This document shows, piece after piece, positions 28,841 to 36,614 of a stretch of 36,614 bases of DNA. The DNA comes from Succinivibrionaceae bacterium. Its GTDB lineage: Bacteria; Pseudomonadota; Gammaproteobacteria; Enterobacterales; Succinivibrionaceae. Within the stretch, counting starts at the first letter, position 1, and every line of letters starts with the position of its first letter. Both the position numbers and the translations under genes were made by a program. The DNA lies in contig JAILEI010000106.1 in assembly GCA_024688225.1 (NCBI GenBank), positions 1 to 36,614 of the forward strand. Reading direction: 5' to 3'. Under the pieces are notes generated by a model. It was given only the letters and a program-made list of their open reading frames with translations, did no database searches and had not been told where the DNA came from.

Positions 28841-29140
28841 CTACTCGGCCGCCTGGTCCCCGCCCTTGGCCCCGAGCGCCTCAAGGCGCCGCTCGCAATC
28901 GCGCAGGCTCACCCGCGCCTGGTGGGCACGCCGCCACACCCTCAGGCAGAACAGCAGCGCCACGTAGAGCCCCAGCAGGAAGCCGCAGGCCACGCCTGAG
29001 ACCAGCACCGTGGCCACGGAGACATGGGAGCTGGCGATAAGGTAGTCAAAGTCGACCAGCGTGTCGTTGGCCGCGCCGATGGCAAGGCCCAGCACCACGA
29101 ACAGCGCCAGCACCAGGCCGTACAAAATCACTTTAAGCAT
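28841..29140 (-). CDS. lapA: Lipopolysaccharide assembly protein LapA-like (DUF1049)
   Basis: 99 aa, two TM segments, adjacent to lapB. Confidence 0.87.
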   Translation of the reverse strand: MLKVILYGLVLALFVVLGLAIGAANDTLVDFDYLIASSHVSVATVLVSGVACGFLLGLYVALLFCLRVWRRAHQARVSLRDCERRLEALGAKGGDQAAE

Positions 29141-29191
29141 TGTCTGTCCTAACCTTGGGGACCAGGCGGGCGGCCCATTGCCGCCGCGCCG

Positions 29192-29476
29192 CTACTTGAT
29201 GTTGTTGACGCGCTCGCGCAGCTCAACGCCGGGCTTGAAGTGCACCACCCGCCGCTCGCTGAGCTCCACCTTCTCGCCCGTCTTGGGGTTGTGCGCGGTG
29301 CGCGGCTCGCGGGTGCGGATCTCAAAGCTCCCAAAGCCGCGGATCTCAATGCGCTCCCCCTGGGACAGGCGCTCAATCATCAGCTCGAAGATCTCACGCA
29401 CCGAGGTGTCAACCATGCGCGGGGACTGGCTGGGGAACTTCTCGGCAAGTGCCTCTATCAACTCTGCACGGGTCAT
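29192..29476 (-). CDS. ihfB: Integration host factor subunit beta
   Basis: 'MTRAELIEALAEKFPSQSPRMVDTSVREIFELMIERLSQGERIEIRGFGSFEIRTREPRTAHNPKTGEKVELSERRVVHFKPGVELRERVN'; ATG at 29476 with AGGAGG RBS, not the longer ORF-track start. Confidence 0.96.
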   Translation of the reverse strand: MTRAELIEALAEKFPSQSPRMVDTSVREIFELMIERLSQGERIEIRGFGSFEIRTREPRTAHNPKTGEKVELSERRVVHFKPGVELRERVNNIK

Positions 29477-29571
29477 GCTTGCCCTCCTTTGGAAAAGGCG
29501 GTGGCCTAAAACAGTACAGTTGAGGTCAAGTATAACAAAATCAAGGGTATATTCCATGCCCCAGAAATAAA

Positions 29572-29595
29572 AAAACCCGGCCTTGCGGCCGGGTT
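29572..29595 (-). terminator. Terminator of rpsA
   Basis: Minus strand AACCCGGCC-GCAA-GGCCGGGTT-TTTTT. Confidence 0.92.
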
Positions 29596-29618
29596 GTAGG
29601 TCTTGGTGGCAGTGGCGC

Positions 29619-31283
29619 CTACTGCTCGTCCTTGCGGGCGGCGGCGAAGGCCAGGGCCATCGAGTTGGGGGTGTCAACCTGGGGCTGCTCACTGTTGATG
29701 TGCGCCAGGGCCTCCTTCTCCTCGGCCTCGTCCTTGGCCTTGATGCTCAGGGTCAGCTGGCGGGTCTTGAGCTGCACGCCCACGAGCTTCGCCTCGACCT
29801 TGTCACCCACGTGGAGCACGGAGGTGGCGTCGTCAACGCGGTCGCGGGAGATGTCGCTCGCGCGCAGCAGGCCGGTGATGCCCTCGGCGAGGGTCACGGT
29901 CGCGCCACGGGCGTCAACGCTCTCCACGGTGCCCTCGACAATGCTCCCCTTGGGGTGCGCGGACACGTAGTCGGAGAACGGATCGTCGGAGATCTGCTTG
30001 ATGCCCAGGGAGATGCGGTCACGGTCGGAGTCGACCTGCAGCACCACCGCGGTGATCTCGTCGCCCTTCTTGTACTTCTGCACCGCCTTGTCGCCGGGCT
30101 CGTCCCAGGACAGGTCGGAGAGGTGCACCAGGCCGTCGATGCCACCCTCAAGGCCGATGAAGATGCCAAACTCGGTGATGCTCTTGATCTTGCCGGTGAC
30201 CTTGTCGCCACGCGAGTGGTTCTCGGCAAACTGCACCCACGGGTTGGGGCGGCACTGCTTGAGGCCCAGGGAGATGCGGCGGCGGTCCTCCTCGATCGCG
30301 AGGACCTTGACCTTGACGATGTCGCCAACCGACACCACCTTGGAGGGGTGGGCGTTCTTGTTGGTCCAGTCCATCTCGGAGACGTGCACCAGGCCCTCAA
30401 CGCCGTCCTGGATCTCCACGAAGCAACCGTACTCGGTCAGGTTGGTCACCCGGCCCTCGACGTCGCTGTTGATCGGGAAGCGCTCGGCGATGTTGGTCCA
30501 CGGATCCTCGCCCAGCTGCTTGAGGCCGAGGGAGACGCGGGAGCGCTCGCGGTCGAACTTGAGCACCTTGACCTGGATGGTGTCGCCCTGCTTGACGATC
30601 TCGGAGGGGTGCTTGACGCGCTTCCACGCCATGTCGGTGATGTGGAGCAGGCCGTCAATGCCGCCGAGGTCAACGAAGGCACCGTACTCGGTGAGGTTCT
30701 TGACCACACCGGTGAGGATCTGATCTTCCTGGAGCGAGGCCAGGATCTGCTCGCGCTCGGAGGAGTGCTCGTTCTCGATCACCGCGCGGCGGGAGACCAC
30801 CACGTTGTTGCGCTTCTGGTCGAGCTTGATGACCTTGAACTCCAGGGGCTTGCCCTCGAAGGGGGTGCTCTCGTGGATCGGGCGCACGTCGACCAGCGAG
30901 CCGGGCAGGAAGGCGCGGATGCTGCCGAGGTCGACGTTGAAGCCGCCCTTGACCTTCCCGATGATGGTGCCGGTGACGTTCTCCTTGTTGTTGAAGGACT
31001 CCTCGAGCTTGGCCCACGCCTCAAGGCGCTTGGCCTTGTCGCGGGAGAGGCGGGTCTCGCCATCGCCGGACTCAATCGACTCGAGGACCACGGGGACGGT
31101 GTCGCCCTCGTGGATCTCCTCGCCGTTGAACTCGGAGACCGGGATCATGGACTCGGACTTGAGGCCCGCGTCCACCACCACATAGTCCTCGCCTACCCGC
31201 ACCACCACGGCGTCGATGATCGAGCCCTGGCGCTTGGTGCTGGCCTGTTCTTGCTCATTTAAGAGATCAGCAAAAGATTCCAT
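29619..31283 (-). CDS. rpsA: 30S ribosomal protein S1
   Basis: Six S1 repeats; '[13 protein letters not shown]...[59 protein letters not shown]'. Confidence 0.97.
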   Translation of the reverse strand: MESFADLLNEQEQASTKRQGSIIDAVVVRVGEDYVVVDAGLKSESMIPVSEFNGEEIHEGDTVPVVLESIESGDGETRLSRDKAKRLEAWAKLEESFNNKENVTGTIIGKVKGGFNVDLGSIRAFLPGSLVDVRPIHESTPFEGKPLEFKVIKLDQKRNNVVVSRRAVIENEHSSEREQILASLQEDQILTGVVKNLTEYGAFVDLGGIDGLLHITDMAWKRVKHPSEIVKQGDTIQVKVLKFDRERSRVSLGLKQLGEDPWTNIAERFPINSDVEGRVTNLTEYGCFVEIQDGVEGLVHVSEMDWTNKNAHPSKVVSVGDIVKVKVLAIEEDRRRISLGLKQCRPNPWVQFAENHSRGDKVTGKIKSITEFGIFIGLEGGIDGLVHLSDLSWDEPGDKAVQKYKKGDEITAVVLQVDSDRDRISLGIKQISDDPFSDYVSAHPKGSIVEGTVESVDARGATVTLAEGITGLLRASDISRDRVDDATSVLHVGDKVEAKLVGVQLKTRQLTLSIKAKDEAEEKEALAHINSEQPQVDTPNSMALAFAAARKDEQ

Positions 31284-31387
31284 TAAAAAGTTTCCATAAT
31301 TGCCCATCCGCATCCTGCATCTGGGGGTTGCTGCCAAGGGCGGCCGTCCTGGCCGCGCCACTTTGCCCGGGGCTGCCGCCCCGGCAA

Positions 31388-32062
31388 CTAGAAGCCGAGC
31401 GCGCCCACGTGGGCCGCCGCCTTCTCCAAAACCTGCTCAATCCCAAGGGCCGAGGAGTCAATCACCAGCGCCCCGGGGGCCGGGCGCAGCGGCGCCACCG
31501 GCCGGTTGCGGTCCCGCTCGTCGCGGGCCCTGATGTCGGCGAGGATCTCCTCGTAGCGGCACTCCCGCCCCGCGGCGGCCAGCTGCGAGCAGCGCCGCTG
31601 GGCCCGCACCTCGGCGCTGGCGTCGAGGAAAATCTTCACCTGGGCGTCGGGGAAGACCACCGTGCCCATGTCGCGCCCGTCGGCCACCAGGCCCGGCTCG
31701 CGGCGAAAGTCGCGCTGGCGCTGCAGCAGCGCCTGCCTGACCCTGGGGAGGGCGGCCACCTTGCTGGCGTTGAGCCCCGCCTCCTCGGTGCGGATCTCGC
31801 GGCTGACGTCGCGCCCGCCAAGCAGCACGTGCACCCCGTCCGCCTCCGCGGAGAAGGAGAGCGCCATCGCCGCGGCCTCCTGCACCAGCGAGTCCTCGTC
31901 AAAGAGGGCCAGGCCCGCCTCGCGCGCCGCAAAGGCGAGGACCCGGTAGATGGCGCCGGAGTCGAGGAGGTGCAGGCCGCGGGACGCCGCGAGGCGGCGG
32001 CACAGCTCGCCCTTGCCCGAGCCGCTCGGGCCGTCGACCGCAATCACCAGTGGCCTGTCCAT
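31388..32062 (-). CDS. cmk: Cytidylate kinase
   Basis: '[46 protein letters not shown]'; upstream of rpsA as in E. coli. Confidence 0.96.
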   Translation of the reverse strand: MDRPLVIAVDGPSGSGKGELCRRLAASRGLHLLDSGAIYRVLAFAAREAGLALFDEDSLVQEAAAMALSFSAEADGVHVLLGGRDVSREIRTEEAGLNASKVAALPRVRQALLQRQRDFRREPGLVADGRDMGTVVFPDAQVKIFLDASAEVRAQRRCSQLAAAGRECRYEEILADIRARDERDRNRPVAPLRPAPGALVIDSSALGIEQVLEKAAAHVGALGF

Positions 32063-32218
32063 GCTCCCCTCCCGCCCCCCAGGGGCCGCCCCGGCACCCT
32101 GCCGGGGGGAAAAACTGATCTGGGCATTTTACCAAAGAGTGGCATAAAAAGTCAGGCAAAAATGGGTTTCCCTGCCCGCCCCCACTCCCCCAGGCGCCAC
32201 TTGGCCCCCCATCTTGTG

Positions 32219-32224
32219 TATAAT
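32219..32224 (+). promoter_or_regulatory. -10 element of the ribA promoter
   Basis: TATAAT ~44 nt upstream of the ribA start; no convincing -35. Confidence 0.45.
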
Positions 32225-32267
32225 CGCGCACCAGTGCCTAAGGTTTTGCAGCAAGGGGGGTTCCGAC

Positions 32268-32894
32268 TTGAACGATCAGCTCCGGCAGGGGCCTGTCGCC
32301 GCCCTGCCCACCCGGCACGGCATGTTCCGCATCAGCATCTTCCGCGAGCGCAAGTACATCGACTTCGAGCAGGAGACCATCTACCTCGACCACGCCGCCG
32401 TGTTCATGGGCGACCTTGGCGGGGAGGATCCGGTGCTCTGCCGCATCCACTCCGAGTGCCTCACCGGCGACGTGCTGGGCAGCCTGCGCTGCGACTGCGG
32501 CTTCCAGCTCGACGCGGCCATGGAGAAGATCGCCGCCCGCGGCCGCGGGGTGCTCCTCTACATGCGCCAGGAGGGCCGCGGCATCGGCCTCTTCAACAAG
32601 ATCAGGGCCTACCGCCTCCAGGACGAGGGCCAGGACACCTACGACGCCAACGTCAGCCTCGGCTTCCCGCCGGATCTGCGCGACTACGCGCGCTGCGCCG
32701 AGATCCTGCGCGCCCTGGGCGTCTCGCGCATCGTCCTCATGACCAACAACCCCGACAAGATGGGATCGCTCGAGCGCAACGGGATCGAGATCGCCGCCCG
32801 CGAGCCCATGGAGTACGGGCGCAACGCCTACAACGAGGGCTACCTGCGCACCAAGGGCGCGCGCATGGGCCACCTCATCCACCACCAGGACTGA
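32268..32894 (+). CDS. ribA: GTP cyclohydrolase II, probable TTG start
   Basis: 'VLCRIHSECLTGDVLGSLRCDCGFQLDAAMEKIAARGRGVLLYMRQEGRGIGLFNKIRAY'; TTG at 32268 after AAGGGGGG. Confidence 0.95.
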   Translation: MNDQLRQGPVAALPTRHGMFRISIFRERKYIDFEQETIYLDHAAVFMGDLGGEDPVLCRIHSECLTGDVLGSLRCDCGFQLDAAMEKIAARGRGVLLYMRQEGRGIGLFNKIRAYRLQDEGQDTYDANVSLGFPPDLRDYARCAEILRALGVSRIVLMTNNPDKMGSLERNGIEIAAREPMEYGRNAYNEGYLRTKGARMGHLIHHQD

Positions 32895-33235
32895 TGGGCG
32901 CCAGTGCATACGAGGCTGGGGGCCGCGCCGTGCCTTGCGACGCGGAGGGGTTCTTGCTGTCCAGCGCTGACTGGACCGAGGATCTGGCGCGGCAGCTGGC
33001 CGCGGGGATGGGGATGGAGCTTACGGAACGGCACCTGGCGGTGCTCCATGAGGCCCGGCGCTACTACGAGGACTATGCGGTGCCGCCCCCGCAGCGGGGG
33101 CTGATCCTCTCATTGCGCCAGCACGGGCATGGGGATCTCGCCTCCTCGGCGGTGCTGGCCACGCTCTTTGGCGGCAGCGCCGTGCGCGCCATCGCCCGCC
33201 TCGCGGGCCTGCCCAAGCCCGCCTCCTGCCTCTAG
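32894..33235 (+). CDS. TusE/DsrC-family sulfur-carrier protein
   Basis: 113 aa, hidden inside the 635-aa ORF of the track; 'DAEGFLLSSADWTEDLARQLAAGMGMELTERHLAVLHEARRYYEDY...LFGGSAVRAIARLAGLPKPASCL' with conserved penultimate Cys; ATG overlaps ribA TGA (TGATG). Confidence 0.85.
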   Translation: MGASAYEAGGRAVPCDAEGFLLSSADWTEDLARQLAAGMGMELTERHLAVLHEARRYYEDYAVPPPQRGLILSLRQHGHGDLASSAVLATLFGGSAVRAIARLAGLPKPASCL

Positions 33236-33801
33236 CGCATGGTGCTGATGCCCACCCTCAGGTAGATGAGCATCGACCACACCGTCAGCACCATGGCGAT
33301 GATGAGCGCCCCCATCGCCGCATAGATCATCGCGTCGTTGAACCGCCACACCAGGCCCGCAATCGCGGTCATCTGGATGGTGGTCTTCCACTTGCCCACC
33401 AGGCTCACCTTCACCTCGGCGCGCTTGCCGATCTCCGCCATCCACTCGCGCAGCGCCGAGACCACAATCTCGCGCGCCACGATGATCATCGCGGGGATGG
33501 TGATGAAGAGGTGCATGTGCGGGAAGAACTCGTCGGAGTGGATGGAGTAGTACTCCACGCTCATCACCAGCGCCACGCAGACGATGATCTTGTCGGCCAC
33601 CGGGTCGAGGAAGGCCCCGAACTTGGTCACCTGGTTGAGGCGGCGCGCGAGGTAGCCGTCCACCAGGTCCGTGAGGCAGGCGAGCACAAAGGCAAACGCC
33701 GCCAGCATGTTCGAGTACTCCGTGGGCCAGTAGAAGAGGGCCACGAAGACCGGGATGAGCACAACCCTGAACAGGGTAAGGATATTGGGAATGTTGAACA
33801 T
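33232..33801 (-). CDS. pgsA: CDP-diacylglycerol--glycerol-3-phosphate 3-phosphatidyltransferase
   Basis: 'MFNIPNILTLFRVVLIPVFVALFY', CDP-alcohol phosphotransferase motif 'LTDLVDGYLARRLNQVTKFGAFLDPVADKI'. Confidence 0.96.
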   Translation of the reverse strand: MFNIPNILTLFRVVLIPVFVALFYWPTEYSNMLAAFAFVLACLTDLVDGYLARRLNQVTKFGAFLDPVADKIIVCVALVMSVEYYSIHSDEFFPHMHLFITIPAMIIVAREIVVSALREWMAEIGKRAEVKVSLVGKWKTTIQMTAIAGLVWRFNDAMIYAAMGALIIAMVLTVWSMLIYLRVGISTMR

Positions 33802-33830
33802 GGGATTAGCGCCTCGGTGATGGGGCCACT

Positions 33831-34649
33831 TTACGCCTTGGGGGCGCAAAGGTCAAAGCTCCCCAGCCACAGGGGCCCCAGCGCCGGCCCGGGCAGCCCA
33901 TGGGACGGGTCGTAGGTGACCCCCACCAGGTAGAGTCCCTGGGGGTGGGCGGTGGGCCCGGCCAGGTTGCGGTCGCGCGCCTCCAGGATCTCCCCCATCC
34001 ACCCCACCTCGCGCTCGCCCGCGCCCACCAGGAGCAGCGAGCCCACGAGGTTGCGCACCATGTGGTTGAGGAAGGCGTTGGCCGCGATGTCAAACACCAG
34101 GTAGTCCCCCACCCTGGAGATGGTGAGGAAGTGCACGCAGCGGCAGCGCGAGCGCGACTCGTCGTCCGCGCCGCAGAACGAGGAGAAGTCGTGCTCCCCG
34201 AGCAGCGGCCGCGCCGCCTCCTGCATCCGCCCGAGGTCATACTCACCGTGGTAGACGCTCACCCCGCGGGAGAGGATCCCCGGGCGGTGGCGGGTGTTCT
34301 GGAGGATGTAGCGGTAGCGGCGCGAGCGCGCCGAGAAGCGGGCGTGGAAGCCCTCGCCCACCTCGCGGGCCCAGGTGACCGCGATGTCGGGGGGCAGCTT
34401 GCTGTTGGTGCCCACCACCCACGCCCGGTCGGGTCGCACGCTGCTGGTGTCAAAGTGCACCACCTGCGAGGTGGCGCTCACCCCGGCGTCGGTGCGCCCG
34501 GCGCAACTGATTTCCACGGCCTGGTTGGCGATGGCCGACAGCGCCGCCTCGAGGCGCCCCTGCACGGTGGCACCGGTCTCCCGCTGGCGCTGGAAGCCCT
34601 GGTAGCCCCAGCCCTCGTACTCCACCCCCAAGGCAATGCGCATCGCCAC
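33831..34649 (-). CDS. truA: tRNA pseudouridine(38-40) synthase
   Basis: 'GVEYEGWGYQGFQRQ', 'AGRTDAGVSATSQVVHFDT'. Confidence 0.96.
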   Translation of the reverse strand: MAMRIALGVEYEGWGYQGFQRQRETGATVQGRLEAALSAIANQAVEISCAGRTDAGVSATSQVVHFDTSSVRPDRAWVVGTNSKLPPDIAVTWAREVGEGFHARFSARSRRYRYILQNTRHRPGILSRGVSVYHGEYDLGRMQEAARPLLGEHDFSSFCGADDESRSRCRCVHFLTISRVGDYLVFDIAANAFLNHMVRNLVGSLLLVGAGEREVGWMGEILEARDRNLAGPTAHPQGLYLVGVTYDPSHGLPGPALGPLWLGSFDLCAPKA

Positions 34650-34654
34650 GCCCC

Positions 34655-35320
34655 CTAGTCGGTGAGGAACTCGTGGCGGGAGGACTGGTTGTGCTTGAAG
34701 TAGCCCCCGAGCGCGGTGGTGGTGGTCGCGGAGGTCTGATCCTTGATCCCGCGGGACTTGACGCAGTAGTGGACGGCGGTGATGGACACCGCCACGTTCA
34801 CTGTCCCCAGCAGCGCCTGCAGCGCCACCATGATCTGCTGGGTCAGGCGCTCCTGCACCTGCGGGCGGTGCGCGAAGAACTGCACGATGCGGTTGATCTT
34901 CGAGAGGCCGATGATGCGGTCCTGGGGCATGTAGGCGACCTTGGCGGTGCCGTCGATGACCACGAAGTGGTGCTCGCAGGTCGAGGTGACGGTGATGTCG
35001 CTGACCTTGATCATCTCGTCCACCCGCATCTTGTTCTCAATGAGGGTGATCTTGGGGAAGTTGCGGTAGTCGAGCCCGGAGAAGATCTCGTCCACGTACA
35101 TCCTGGCGATGCGGTCGGGGGTCTCGCGCAGGCTGTCGTCCCCGAGGTCGAGCCCGAGGATGCCCATCACCTCGCGCAGGTGCGAGGCAATCGCCGCGCG
35201 CCGCTCATCGGCGCCGAGGTGGTTCTCCCGCCAGGGGGTCTCAATGCCGCGCTTGACCAGCGCCTCCCGGACCAGCAGCGCCTCGGGGCTCAGCCCCTCC
35301 CCCTCAGGCGCGGGCGTCAT
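34655..35320 (-). CDS. folE: GTP cyclohydrolase I
   Basis: '[29 protein letters not shown]', '[49 protein letters not shown]'. Confidence 0.97.
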   Translation of the reverse strand: MTPAPEGEGLSPEALLVREALVKRGIETPWRENHLGADERRAAIASHLREVMGILGLDLGDDSLRETPDRIARMYVDEIFSGLDYRNFPKITLIENKMRVDEMIKVSDITVTSTCEHHFVVIDGTAKVAYMPQDRIIGLSKINRIVQFFAHRPQVQERLTQQIMVALQALLGTVNVAVSITAVHYCVKSRGIKDQTSATTTTALGGYFKHNQSSRHEFLTD

Positions 35321-36095
35321 AGATCAGGCTCTCCGCCTCAGTGGGGCAGTGCAGGTGGACATGCTCGAGGCCAAACTCCTCGGCAAGGTGGCAGCCCAGG
35401 GCCTCCACCCCGCCCTCCTCGGAGGCGTCGTGGCCGACCGCGAACACCACCGTGCCGGTCTCGCGCGCGAGGTGGTAGGCCTGCTCGCTCACGTCGCCGG
35501 TGACCAGCGCGTCAAAGGCCGGGGCCGGGCCCTCGATGGCGAAGCTGCCCGAGCCCGAGCACACCGCGGCGCTCTCAATCTCGGCGTTGGGATCCGAGGT
35601 GCCGATGATGTTCACCCGCGCCTCGAGGGCCTCGCTTAGGGTATGCGCCACCCACGCCACGCTGCGCGGGCGCTCGAGGCGCCCCACCAGGGCAATCGAG
35701 GAGGGATCGCCCTCGCGCAGGTAGGCGGGCGAGGCGATGCCGAGCAAGTCGCACAGGCAGCGGTTGTTGCCCGCCGCGAGGTGCGCGTCCAGCGGCAGGT
35801 GGTAGGCGAGGAGGTTCAGGTTTGCGGACAGCAGCGCCCACAGGCGCTCGCGCAGCGGGCCCTCCACCTGGGGCATGCCGTGCCCCCAGAGCAGGCCATG
35901 GTGGACGATCAGGGCGTCAGCCCCCTCGTCGGCCGCCGCCTCGATGGCCGCCTGCGAGGCGGTCACCGCGGTGGCAATCTTGGCGATCTCGGCACGGCCC
36001 TCAACCTGCAGCCCATTGTGGGAGGCGTCGCGGAAGGCGCGTACATCAAGCAGGCGGTCGAGGTAGGCCGCGAGTTCCCGGTTGCGCATGGCCAC
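35304..36095 (-). CDS. Nif3-like dinuclear metal centre protein (YbgI family)
   Basis: '[11 protein letters not shown]', '[13 protein letters not shown]', '[14 protein letters not shown]', '[29 protein letters not shown]'. Confidence 0.92.
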   Translation of the reverse strand: MAMRNRELAAYLDRLLDVRAFRDASHNGLQVEGRAEIAKIATAVTASQAAIEAAADEGADALIVHHGLLWGHGMPQVEGPLRERLWALLSANLNLLAYHLPLDAHLAAGNNRCLCDLLGIASPAYLREGDPSSIALVGRLERPRSVAWVAHTLSEALEARVNIIGTSDPNAEIESAAVCSGSGSFAIEGPAPAFDALVTGDVSEQAYHLARETGTVVFAVGHDASEEGGVEALGCHLAEEFGLEHVHLHCPTEAESLIYDARA

Positions 36096-36098
36096 CCC

Positions 36099-36449
36099 CT
36101 ACTTCTGCACTGCCACAATCTTGCCCTCGGTGCCGGTGAGGCGCTTGACCTTCTGCAGCACCCCCCGCAGGGCGTCACGCCCCTGCGCCGAGCCGGCGTA
36201 GACCTTGATCATCTGCTTGCCGCCCACGGTCACCCGCTCGGAGTAGGTCGCGACCCCCCCGGCGCGCAGGGTGGTCATGATCTTGTCCGCATTGCCCTGC
36301 TGGGAGAACACCCCCACCTGCACCGAGTAGGCGCCAGACGGGCGCTGCGAGGGCGTGGGGCGGGGCTTCTGCTCAGGCTTCTGCTCGGGTTTCTGGCGCG
36401 GCGCCGGGCGGGAGTCCGCCACCGGCTGGCGCGGCGGGGCCTTGTCTGG
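36099..36449 (-). CDS. SPOR-domain protein, C-terminal fragment (5' end lost at the apparent chimeric join)
   Basis: 'YSVQVGVFSQQGNADKIMTTLRAGGVATYSERVTVGGKQMIKVYAGSAQGRDALRGVLQKVKRLTG' after a Pro/Lys/Gln-rich linker; frame open to ~36449 without a TM start. Confidence 0.85.
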   Translation of the reverse strand, partial: PDKAPPRQPVADSRPAPRQKPEQKPEQKPRPTPSQRPSGAYSVQVGVFSQQGNADKIMTTLRAGGVATYSERVTVGGKQMIKVYAGSAQGRDALRGVLQKVKRLTGTEGKIVAVQK

Positions 36450-36606
36450 TCATATCGCGGATGTTCATGCCGTCTATCTTTATCATGCCGCCGTCAGGCC
36501 CATAGAATCTCATGAGCAGATTGACCAAAGTGGTCTTACCAGCGCCTGTAGGTCCTACTATGGCGATCATCTGACCCTTTTTAACATCAACGTTTATATC
36601 TGTCAT
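36442..36606 (-). CDS. ABC transporter ATP-binding fragment, apparently from foreign sequence
   Basis: 'MTDINVDVKKGQMIAIVGPTGAGKTTLVNLLMRFYGPDGGMIKIDGMNIRDMTRQ' (Walker A GPTGAGKT), then homology stops abruptly. Confidence 0.8.
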
Positions 36607-36614
36607 GAGGAGAT

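Noticed and set aside
29583-31262. 559-aa + strand ORF opposite rpsA
   Set aside because: Its apparent internal repetition only mirrors the S1 repeats on the other strand.
32225-32267. FMN riboswitch upstream of ribA
   Set aside because: The leader is only ~45 nt after the -10 element, too short for the RFN aptamer.
31328-33235. 635-aa + strand ORF
   Set aside because: Only the last 113 codons (from 32894) are a plausible gene; the rest is antisense to cmk or out of frame with ribA.
36373-36606. 77-aa ABC-like ORF as a real fused protein
   Set aside because: The ABC homology ends at ~36442 and the remaining residues are an out-of-frame read of the SPOR gene; a join artefact is more likely.

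Overview
The window is a GC-rich gammaproteobacterial segment, possibly Succinivibrionaceae (inference only). It has five parts.
(1) 2-16181, + strand: a type VI secretion (T6SS) core locus, tssA(partial)-tssB-tssC // tssE-tssF-tssG-tssH(clpV) // PAAR-tssJ-tssK-tssL-tssM. Terminators, hairpins and an extended -10 promoter appear to split it into three transcription units. No hcp or vgrG is visible.
(2) garD-like galactarate dehydratase, - strand.
(3) ~17.9-20.1 kb: an AT-rich accessory interval beside the 3' end of tRNA-Ser(GGA). It holds a split Abi_2/AbiF-like HEPN gene, preceded by its own promoter and a ~55-60 nt structured, self-terminating candidate ncRNA. This is the most interesting element of the window.
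(4) 20.3-36.1 kb: conserved housekeeping genes (class I fumarase, aroC, prmB, ytfK-like, dctP-like, pyrF, lapB, lapA, ihfB, rpsA, cmk, ribA, tusE-like, pgsA, truA, folE, Nif3-like, SPOR protein).
(5) The last ~165 bp, an ABC-transporter ATPase fragment of different composition, which looks like a chimeric assembly join.
No searches were run. All family calls come from reading the translations.
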